7,509 nt of DNA, taken from positions 1 through 7,509 of the forward strand of contig CALBRU010000156.1 in NCBI GenBank assembly GCA_937927695.1. The letters are read 5' to 3'. The notes below the pieces were generated by a model that did not search any database, was not told the origin of the DNA, and saw nothing but the letters and a program-made list of their open reading frames with translations. Positions 1 to 4,676 of the stretch are shown here, in pieces. The DNA is from an uncultured Thiomonas sp. (lineage in GTDB: Bacteria > Pseudomonadota > Gammaproteobacteria > Burkholderiales > Burkholderiaceae_C). The stretch's first letter is position 1; each line of letters begins with the position of its first letter. The position numbers and the translations under genes were made by a program.

Positions 1-2
1 AA

Positions 3-104
3 AAGCGCATGGTGCCTGGCGGGCATGTGGGCCTGTTCATGGGCAAGCGCACGCTCGACGAGGCGTGGCCGCAAATCGGCGCGTGGATCAAGCGTTCGCT
101 GTGA
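3..104 (+). CDS. Alpha/beta hydrolase, PHA synthase/depolymerase-like, C-terminal end only
   Basis: The frame is open from the left edge and stops at TGA 102-104, so only the last 33 residues are visible. They read KRMVPGGHVGLFMGKRTLDE and then a WP..GAWI.. tail. A P-G-G-H-x-G loop followed by a short basic stretch, a conserved W-P and an amphipathic helix is typical of the C-terminus of PHA synthase-like and PHA depolymerase-like alpha/beta hydrolases, where the His completes the Ser-Asp-His triad. The family call rests on this short tail, so it is tentative; another alpha/beta hydrolase is possible. The stop is immediately followed by the stop of the convergent gene, with no untranslated gap. 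Confidence 0.5.
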   Translation, partial: KRMVPGGHVGLFMGKRTLDEAWPQIGAWIKRSL

Positions 105-1103
105 TTACGCGCTGCCGATCAGGATGCCTGTGGCAAAAACCAGCAACCCGCCGACAACCACCTGCAACACCGCCAGCCAGAAGGGCGTGTCCATGAAGCG
201 CTTGCGGACCCAGGCAATCACGATCAGTTCCACGCCGACCACGAGGAAGGCCAGCGTGGTGGCGAGGTGGAAGTTCGGGATCAGGTAGGGCAGGGTGTGG
301 CCCAGGCCGCCCAAAGCGGTCATCAGGCCGGTGATGCCGCCGCGCAGCCAAGGGCTGCCACGCCCGGTAAGCGAGCCATCGTCGGACATGGCTTCGGCGA
401 ACGCCATGCTGATGCCGGCGCCCAGAGCCGCCGCGAGGCCGACCAGAAAGGTGGCCCAGGTGTCGTGTGTAGCGAAGGCCGCGGCGAACAGCGGCGCCAG
501 GGTGGAGACCGATCCGTCCATCAATCCCGCCAGGCCAGGTTGAATGAAGCGCAGCACAAAGGCGCGGCGCTGGGTTTCGCGCTCGGAGCGTATGGCTTGC
601 GGCGTGATGAACTGGTTGCCGAGCGCTTCGGCTTTTTGCTCGTGCGCAGCCTCGGCGGCGGCGAGATCGCCGAGCAACTGGCGGATGCCGGTATCGGTCG
701 CGTGGCGCGCGGCCTTGGCGTAAAACATGCGCGACTCGGCTTCCATCAACTCGGCCTGGGCGCGAAACTTGTCCAGATCGATCGGCTGCACCAGCCACAA
801 CGGCTTGCGCTCGATAAAGCCGCGTATGTCCTGGCGGCGAATGAGCGGAATGCGGTCGCCAAAACGTTTGCGGTAGAGATCGAGCAGACGATGCCGATGG
901 GTGTTTTCTTCGGCCGCCATGCCGCGGAACAGCGCAGCCGTGTCGGGATAATCTGCGTTCAATGCCAGCGCGTACTGGCTGTAGATGCGCGCGTCGTCCT
1001 CTTCGAGCGAAATGGCCAGGGCGAGCAACTGCTGCTCGCTCAAGCTGGAGAAGTCCAGCGTAGCGGTGTTGCCGCGCATGGAGAACAGCGAGCTCAGGTT
1101 CAT
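105..1103 (-). CDS. mbfA: MbfA-type iron exporter: ferritin-like domain fused to VIT1-like membrane domain
   Basis: The protein has 332 residues. Residues about 18-165 form a ferritin-like four-helix domain with the expected di-iron ligands: E34/E35, E66-N-T-H69, E121/E123 and E151-A-A-H154, the second and fourth being ExxH motifs. Residues about 183-330 are a VIT1/CCC1-like membrane domain with about five hydrophobic segments. It carries GLMDGSVSTLAPLFAAAF and the GAGISMAFAEAMSDDG stretch typical of the MbfA (erythrin-VIT1) family. Known members in alphaproteobacteria sit in the inner membrane, export ferrous iron and protect against iron and peroxide stress. Length matches the family. I chose ATG 1101-1103 because the ferritin domain begins soon after it; upstream in-frame codons look non-coding and would run toward tusA. 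No clear Shine-Dalgarno is visible, so ATG 1077-1079 (residue 9) is an alternative. The gene is divergent from tusA and its 3' end touches the hydrolase gene. Confidence 0.9.
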   Translation of the reverse strand: MNLSSLFSMRGNTATLDFSSLSEQQLLALAISLEEDDARIYSQYALALNADYPDTAALFRGMAAEENTHRHRLLDLYRKRFGDRIPLIRRQDIRGFIERKPLWLVQPIDLDKFRAQAELMEAESRMFYAKAARHATDTGIRQLLGDLAAAEAAHEQKAEALGNQFITPQAIRSERETQRRAFVLRFIQPGLAGLMDGSVSTLAPLFAAAFATHDTWATFLVGLAAALGAGISMAFAEAMSDDGSLTGRGSPWLRGGITGLMTALGGLGHTLPYLIPNFHLATTLAFLVVGVELIVIAWVRKRFMDTPFWLAVLQVVVGGLLVFATGILIGSA

Positions 1104-1209
1104 TTTTGGGACATAAAAACAGTGCGATTGCCCCCATTGTCGGCAGGCGCGTGCAGCCGTGCAATGCGCCCCTAAAATGCACTCATCGCGCCAAAACCTG
1201 GAGAATCGT
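1104..1209. promoter_or_regulatory. Divergent mbfA/tusA promoter region
   Basis: This 106-base gap must hold the start signals of both divergent genes. For mbfA (minus strand) a sigma70-like pair is visible: TTGCAC (1159-1164) and GACAAT (1136-1141), separated by exactly 17 bases. For tusA (plus strand) there is a -10-like TAAAAT at 1173-1178, about 30 bases before the start codon, without a convincing -35 box. The two predicted promoters would overlap, so the genes may compete or share regulation. I see no clean Fur-box palindrome. The match to consensus is partial and unproven. Confidence 0.3.
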
Positions 1210-1446
1210 GTGGAGCAACCTGTGATTGATGTTGACCTGGATACGCGCGGACTGAACTGCCCGCTGCCCATCCTCAAGGCCAAGAAAGCACTCGCCCAGA
1301 TGCAAAGCGGCCAGGTGCTGCGCATCGTCTCCACCGACATCGGCTCGGTGAAAGACTTTCAGGCCTTCGCCCGTCAGACCGGCAACGCCCTGGTCGATCA
1401 GAAGACCGAGGGCGGCGAATACCACCACCTGCTGCGGCGGCGCTGA
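1210..1446 (+). CDS. tusA: TusA-family sulfur carrier protein
   Basis: This 78-residue cytosolic protein has the family signature near the N-terminus: LDTRGLNCPLPILKAKKAL, with C17-P-L-P as the CPxP motif. C17 carries sulfur as a persulfide. The remainder (GQVLRIVSTDIGSVKDF, then a C-terminal strand ending in basic residues) fits the small two-layer alpha/beta fold. TusA proteins relay sulfur for tRNA thiolation, molybdenum cofactor synthesis, or sulfur oxidation in lithotrophs. The start is GTG 1210-1212, preceded by GGAGA at 1200-1204 with 5 bases spacing. A longer frame from ATG 1159 would add 17 non-conserved residues, so I reject it. No tusBCD, dsrE or rhodanese gene is in view, so the partner pathway is unknown. 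Its 3' side faces the MITE-like repeats. Confidence 0.9.
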   Translation: MEQPVIDVDLDTRGLNCPLPILKAKKALAQMQSGQVLRIVSTDIGSVKDFQAFARQTGNALVDQKTEGGEYHHLLRRR

Positions 1447-1475
1447 TTCACTCTCGGCTCGCCCCGAAACAGCGT

Positions 1476-1634
1476 CTAGCAGCCTGTCGGACTTGAAGGG
1501 AATCGGTTGCAAATCCACCTGGTCGGCCCATATTCCGCCGCTTTTTTGGGCAATGGTTCGACTATTTCCCTGCAAAATCTGGTCTCGACCAGTCGAATTT
1601 TCGCTTCGATTCTTCAAGCCCGACAGGCTCCTAG
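1476..1634. repeat. MITE-like inverted-repeat element 1 (159 bp)
   Basis: The left end (1476-1497) and the inverted right end (1613-1634) match at 20 of 22 positions, around the core AGCCTGTCGG(A/G)CTTGAA. Just inside, gaatcg (1500-1505) pairs with cgattc (1607-1612). Deeper, ttcgact (1557-1563) pairs with agtcgaa (1591-1597). Both outer ends are CTAG, which fits a target-site duplication or a preferred target. The interior has no coding frame long enough for a transposase. Size, terminal inverted repeats and lack of a gene fit a non-autonomous miniature element or the fused ends of a deleted insertion sequence. The parent IS family is not identified. Confidence 0.7.
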
Positions 1635-1650
1635 GAGCCTGTCGGGCTTG
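1615..1650. repeat. 36-bp perfect palindrome at the junction of the two elements
   Basis: Bases 1615-1632 (caagcccgacaggctcct) are the exact reverse complement of 1633-1650, with no spacer. The centre is the CTAG at 1631-1634. The palindrome arises because the right terminal repeat of element 1 abuts the left terminal repeat of element 2 and the two share the CTAG. It could form a cruciform in DNA or an 18-bp hairpin in RNA. It lies about 170 bases beyond the tusA stop and might end transcription from either side, though no T-tract follows. Confidence 0.85.
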
Positions 1651-1800
1651 GGGCGTGGAAGGCGAAAAAGGGCGGTGTGGATGCCATGGGGCGGCGGATT
1701 TGTAGCCCCATAGCCAAAGCTATGGGGCAAAAAGCCGCTGCACCAGGGCGCCGCACCGCCCTTTTGCAGCCCGCGATCCTCAAGTCCGACAGGCTCCTGG
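1631..1800. repeat. MITE-like inverted-repeat element 2 (170 bp), one long imperfect hairpin
   Basis: The left end at 1631 onward and the inverted right end (1779-1800) match at 19 of 22 positions and have the same core as element 1. The interior differs from element 1 and is itself a nested palindrome. aaaagggcggtg (1666-1677) pairs perfectly with caccgccctttt (1754-1765). gccccatagc (1705-1714) pairs perfectly with gctatggggc (1719-1728) around a 4-base loop, and the stretches between are partly complementary. The whole unit can fold into one long stem. No credible gene lies inside. This suggests either a different miniature element with the same ends or a hairpin sequence captured between such ends. 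Confidence 0.65.
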
Positions 1801-1846
1801 CCCGAGCCGCAAGACTTGATGGTGCCTACGGTGTACCGGTAGGCAA

Positions 1847-1893
1847 AACTGCCGGGCCGCCTTGCACAGGGCGACCCGGCAAAGCCGGGCGTG
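1847..1893 (-). terminator. Probable galU terminator hairpin(s)
   Basis: Just past the galU stop on the minus strand lie two mutually exclusive GC-rich hairpins. One pairs 1851-1861 with 1870-1880 (10 of 11 pairs, 8-base loop) and is followed on the minus strand by AG and a run of four T. The other pairs cccggc (1875-1880) with gccggg (1884-1889) around a 3-base loop. The T-tract is short, so termination may be partial. A further weak 7-bp hairpin (1823-1829 with 1839-1845) lies beyond. Position and shape fit a Rho-independent terminator; efficiency is a guess. Confidence 0.45.
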
Positions 1894-2781
1894 TCAGCCT
1901 TCGGTCTGCCCGGCGCGCAAGCTGTTGATATAGGCGCTGAATTCCGGTCCGGTTTCCGGGTGGGTCATGCCCAGTTGCACCGTGGCTTCGAGATAGCCGA
2001 GTTTGCTCCCGCAGTCGAAGCGGCGGCCGCTGTAGCGATAGGCGTACACCGCTTCTTCATGCAGCAGCGCGGAGATGCCGTCGGTGAGTTGAATTTCGCC
2101 TCCGGCGCCGGGCTTGCCGTTGCGCAGGTGATGAAACACGCGGGGGCTGAGTATGTAGCGGCCTACGACCGCCTGGGTGCTGGGCGCAACGTCCGGCGCG
2201 GGTTTTTCGACGATGCCCGAGAGCGAGGTCAGCCCCGACATGATCTCCTGGCCGCTGACAATGCCGTAGCGTTTGGTGTGCTCGCGCGGCACTTCTTCGG
2301 TGGCGAGGACGCTGCGGCCGTGGCGGCTGTGAATATCGACCATTTGCGCCATGACGGGTGGCTCGCCGACGAGCAGATCATCGGCGAGGATGACGGCAAA
2401 CGGCTCGTCGCCCACCAGACGCTCGGCGCAAAGTACCGCAGCGCCCAGGCCGTTGGCCACGGGTTGGCGCACGAACACGCACTGCACGTTGTCGGGTTTG
2501 ACGCTGCGCACCACGTCGAGCATGGCCTGTTTGCCCGCTTCTTCGAGTTGATGCTCCAGCTCGTAGGCGGTGTCGAAATGATCTTCGATGGCGCGTTTGT
2601 GGCGACCGGTGACGAAAATCATTTCGGTGATGCCTGCGGCATATGCTTCTTCGACCGCATATTGAATGAGCGGCTTGTCGACCACGGGCATCATTTCCTT
2701 GGGGGTGGCTTTGGTCGCGGGCAGAAAACGCGTGCCGAGACCGGCAACGGGGAAGACGGCTTTGGTGATGGTCGGGGGCAT
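1894..2781 (-). CDS. galU: UTP-glucose-1-phosphate uridylyltransferase (UDP-glucose pyrophosphorylase)
   Basis: This 295-residue cytosolic enzyme makes UDP-glucose from UTP and glucose-1-phosphate, supplying LPS core, exopolysaccharide and other glycans. Visible motifs in order are the nucleotide-binding loop G14-L-G-T-R18-F-L-P-A-T-K24 with PKEMMPVVDKP after it, VTGRHKRAIEDHFD (about 57-70), AVILADDLL (129-137), GIVEKP (189-194) and GGEIQLTDGI (227-236). Length is normal. One oddity is GLG-A114-AVLCA, where I recall His as usual (GLGHAV). The start is ATG 2779-2781, which gives the standard N-terminus, although no good Shine-Dalgarno precedes it. The gene lies 114 bases downstream of the DUF1289 gene on the same strand, so it may be the last gene of that operon or have its own promoter in the gap. 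It converges on tusA across the repeats. Confidence 0.95.
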   Translation of the reverse strand: MPPTITKAVFPVAGLGTRFLPATKATPKEMMPVVDKPLIQYAVEEAYAAGITEMIFVTGRHKRAIEDHFDTAYELEHQLEEAGKQAMLDVVRSVKPDNVQCVFVRQPVANGLGAAVLCAERLVGDEPFAVILADDLLVGEPPVMAQMVDIHSRHGRSVLATEEVPREHTKRYGIVSGQEIMSGLTSLSGIVEKPAPDVAPSTQAVVGRYILSPRVFHHLRNGKPGAGGEIQLTDGISALLHEEAVYAYRYSGRRFDCGSKLGYLEATVQLGMTHPETGPEFSAYINSLRAGQTEG

Positions 2782-2895
2782 GGGGAGTATGACGGTGAGG
2801 TCGAGAATGAGATCGATACTAACAAGGGAATGAGCAATGCTGCGGCGCAGTAATCCACCGGGAATGCGGTGTTGGACTACATCTGGCGAGAGAAC

Positions 2896-3117
2896 TCAAT
2901 CACGCCGTCGGGGGACATAGCCCTCGGCCAGAATTCGCGCCCAGACCGCGCGCTTTTCTGCCGGGCTCAACTCCACCCAGCGACCGACCTCCGCTGCGGT
3001 GCGCAGACAGCCGCGGCAAACATCGTCGAATCCGGTGGAGCACACGCCGACGCAGGGGGTATCGGGCTCGCTCGTATCGTCGGGTTGATCGGCTGAAGCG
3101 ACCGAAGTGCGCGTCAT
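2896..3117 (-). CDS. DUF1289 family four-cysteine protein
   Basis: The protein has 73 residues. The central part is P-C22-x3-C26-(7)-C34-x2-C37-x-R-T and then a conserved E-x-x-x-W helix, the DUF1289 pattern. The four cysteines suggest binding of a metal, zinc or an Fe-S cluster, but no biochemical role is established as far as I know. The first 20 residues are polar, acidic and probably disordered; the C-terminus is basic (RRRD). ATG 3115-3117 overlaps the TGA of the upstream arnD-like gene (3114-3116) as ATGA, which implies translational coupling. A longer in-frame start upstream would lie inside the deacetylase gene and is unlikely. Confidence 0.85.
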   Translation of the reverse strand: MTRTSVASADQPDDTSEPDTPCVGVCSTGFDDVCRGCLRTAAEVGRWVELSPAEKRAVWARILAEGYVPRRRD

Positions 3118-4013
3118 ACGGCGGCGCCTTGCAAGGCGAGGGTGCCGCTGCGCCCGGCAATGCTTCCCAGACTGACCGCATGGTGTGGCAATGAGGCCAG
3201 GTTCAGCGAGTCGGCATAACCGCGCATCGAGGTGCAATGCAAGCCAGCCGCCTTCCAGCCTTGCAGCAGACGGTCGAATACGGGAGCAAGCTGTCCGCCT
3301 TCCAGCTCGGCGTGCAGGGTGTAGACATGGTCGCGCCCGTCGGTGCTCAGGCGCAGGACGTGGTCGGCCACGTTGTGTTCGTTCAGCCCGTCCACGCCGA
3401 TCAGTTCGTCAAGCGTCGGCAGGGTGGTTGGCAACTGGGGAACGGAAAGTGTGCGCCCCTGCACCACCGGCAGAAAGGGACGGGTGCCCCGACCGTCCGA
3501 AGCCAGGGTGAAGCCGAGTTCCTGCTCCAGCAGATAGGCTGCGTCGTTCATCTGCCAGCCGGCGGCGCCGTGCACTTGCGGGGCGCGGCCGAAGATGTCG
3601 CCATAGCGGTTGGCAGCGAGCTGAAGCTGACAGCGGGTCCAGTCGGCATTTTTGCGCACCACGTAGTCTTGCCAGAGGATGTGATCCCAGGTATGCACGC
3701 CGGTTTCATGGCCGGCGCGGCCGGCGTCGCGCATGGGGCCTGCGGCGCGCAGGCCGATGTCTGGGCCGGGCAGCAGCGTGCCGTACAGCAAGGTTTTCAG
3801 GCCATAGTGGCTGGTCACCGAAGTGCGCTGAACCTTGGCGAGGAAGCCGGGGCGAAACACCCGCTTGAGCGCGCGCCCGGTGTGGTCTGGCCCGAGGCTG
3901 AATAAAAAGGTGGCGCGGAGTTGATGTTTGTCGAGCAGGCGCAGCAGGGCAGGTACGCCTTCGAGCGTGCCCCGCAGGGTATCGACATCGATTTTGAGCG
4001 CAAGAATGGGCAT
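3114..4013 (-). CDS. arnD: ArnD-like polysaccharide deacetylase (aminoarabinose-lipid deformylase family)
   Basis: This 299-residue protein aligns by eye with E. coli ArnD along its whole length: LKIDVDTLRGTLEGVP at the N-terminus, GPDxxGR (41-47), GVHTWDH (105-111), AAGW (150-153), ASDGRGTRPF (171-180), a VPQLPTTLPT stretch followed by DEL.G, and YTLHAELEGG (231-240). Metal and catalytic residues of the NodB fold are present: D9/D11, H107-T-W-D-H111 and H234. ArnD removes the formyl group from undecaprenyl-phosphate Ara4FN at the inner membrane, on the way to cationic lipid A modification and polymyxin resistance. I chose ATG 4011-4013 because it gives the family N-terminus directly; frame extension to 4088 adds unrelated residues. 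No arnA, B, C or T gene is in view, so the substrate could be another lipid-linked sugar. It is first in the run arnD-DUF1289-galU. Confidence 0.82.
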   Translation of the reverse strand: MPILALKIDVDTLRGTLEGVPALLRLLDKHQLRATFLFSLGPDHTGRALKRVFRPGFLAKVQRTSVTSHYGLKTLLYGTLLPGPDIGLRAAGPMRDAGRAGHETGVHTWDHILWQDYVVRKNADWTRCQLQLAANRYGDIFGRAPQVHGAAGWQMNDAAYLLEQELGFTLASDGRGTRPFLPVVQGRTLSVPQLPTTLPTLDELIGVDGLNEHNVADHVLRLSTDGRDHVYTLHAELEGGQLAPVFDRLLQGWKAAGLHCTSMRGYADSLNLASLPHHAVSLGSIAGRSGTLALQGAAV

Positions 4014-4142
4014 GGAATCAGACAGAAACTGGGCTGGCCTTTGAAAGCCACATCGTAGAGGACTTGACCTGACACAGCCCTCGCGCAATGCGGGTCTGCT
4101 TCAATGCTTGCAGACATTGAGAATGCATCTGGAGGAATGGAC
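4014..4142. promoter_or_regulatory. Divergent arnD/rraA intergenic region
   Basis: This 129-base gap must contain promoters for both divergent genes. On the plus strand TTGACC (4064-4069) is a good -35 box, but the sequence 17-18 bases downstream (around 4087) is a poor -10. GAGAAT at 4119-4124 is a possible -10 without a matching -35. On the minus strand TACGAT (4052-4057) resembles a -10 without a -35. I therefore do not assign exact promoters. Confidence 0.25.
4131..4135 (+). promoter_or_regulatory. Strong Shine-Dalgarno that fixes the rraA start
   Basis: GGAGG at 4131-4135 lies 7 bases before ATG 4143-4145, but only 1 base before the in-frame ATG 4137-4139. This spacing favours 4143 as the start. 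Confidence 0.75.
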
Positions 4143-4652
4143 ATGCACGCCTTGTTTTCAACCTGTGATCTGTGCGATGCGCACCGCGACGCCCTGCACA
4201 CCGATGCGCTGCGGGTGCTGCCGCCGGTTTTCCGCTCCTTTGGCAAGATCAGCCGTTTTCGCGGCAAGATCGCCACGGTGCAGTGTCACGACGACAACGC
4301 CCTGGTGCGTGCCACCCTGGAGTCGGCCGGCATGGCCCGGGTGCTGGTGGTGGATGGAGCCGCTTCGATGAAGCGCGCGCTGCTGGGCGGCAACCTCGCT
4401 GCGCTGGCCAGCCAGAACGGCTGGGCCGGGGTACTGGTCAACGGTTGCGTGCGCGATGTGCATGAAATTCTGCAGGTACCTATCGGCGTGCTGGCGCTGG
4501 CGTCCATGCCCGCTCCGCCGGAGAAACACGGTAAAGGCAGAGTCGATGTCGCGGTGACGATTCAGGACGTGATCGTGCGCCCCGGCGAATGGCTCTACGC
4601 CGATGAAGACGGCGTGATCATCAGCCGCGAGCCGCTCGGGCTGGCGCTCTGA
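4143..4652 (+). CDS. rraA: RraA-family protein (RNase E regulator or HMG/CHA-type aldolase)
   Basis: The protein has 169 residues. It matches E. coli RraA over its length: the N-terminal T-C-D-L-C-D segment, VFRSFGKISRFRGKIATVQC, RVLVVDGAASMKRALLGGNLAALA, a GVLVNGCVRDV segment and LYADEDGVI. RraA trimers bind RNase E and dampen RNA turnover. The same fold serves as metal-dependent 4-hydroxy-4-methyl-2-oxoglutarate / oxaloacetate aldolase, which needs an R-D pair. Here G83, exactly 20 residues, then R104-D105 are present, whereas E. coli RraA has R-Q as I recall it. The name rraA follows overall similarity, but aldolase or oxaloacetate decarboxylase activity is plausible. The gene is monocistronic, divergent from arnD and convergent with amiC, leaving 24 bases between their stops. 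Confidence 0.88.
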   Translation: MHALFSTCDLCDAHRDALHTDALRVLPPVFRSFGKISRFRGKIATVQCHDDNALVRATLESAGMARVLVVDGAASMKRALLGGNLAALASQNGWAGVLVNGCVRDVHEILQVPIGVLALASMPAPPEKHGKGRVDVAVTIQDVIVRPGEWLYADEDGVIISREPLGLAL

Positions 4653-4676
4653 AATCAAGGGCGCGGCGGAGCAGCT

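Noticed and set aside
1100..1114. Four-codon ORF (ATG TCC CAA AAA TGA, minus strand) overlapping the mbfA start as ATGA
   Set aside because: It has no ribosome-binding site and such short overlaps occur by chance. It could act in start coupling, but nothing else supports that.
1476..1800. CRISPR array or integron attC sites
   Set aside because: The repeats are inverted pairs marking the ends of two elements, not evenly spaced direct repeats. No cas, integrase or cassette genes are nearby.
1677..1928. Open frame on the plus strand across element 2 and the following hairpins
   Set aside because: It runs through inverted repeats and hairpins, has no recognisable protein motif and continues into the galU 3' end.
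1891..2853. Long open frame on the plus strand (320 codons) opposite galU
   Set aside because: It is antisense to a complete, motif-rich GalU. High third-position GC in the real gene keeps the opposite strand open. The product has no recognisable domain.
4064..4092. TTGACC as part of a complete rraA promoter
   Set aside because: The hexamer 17-18 bases downstream (around 4087-4093) does not resemble a -10 box, so I only mention it as a possible -35.
4158..4658. Minus-strand open frame of 166 codons opposite rraA
   Set aside because: It is a shadow of rraA with no domain and no ribosome-binding site.
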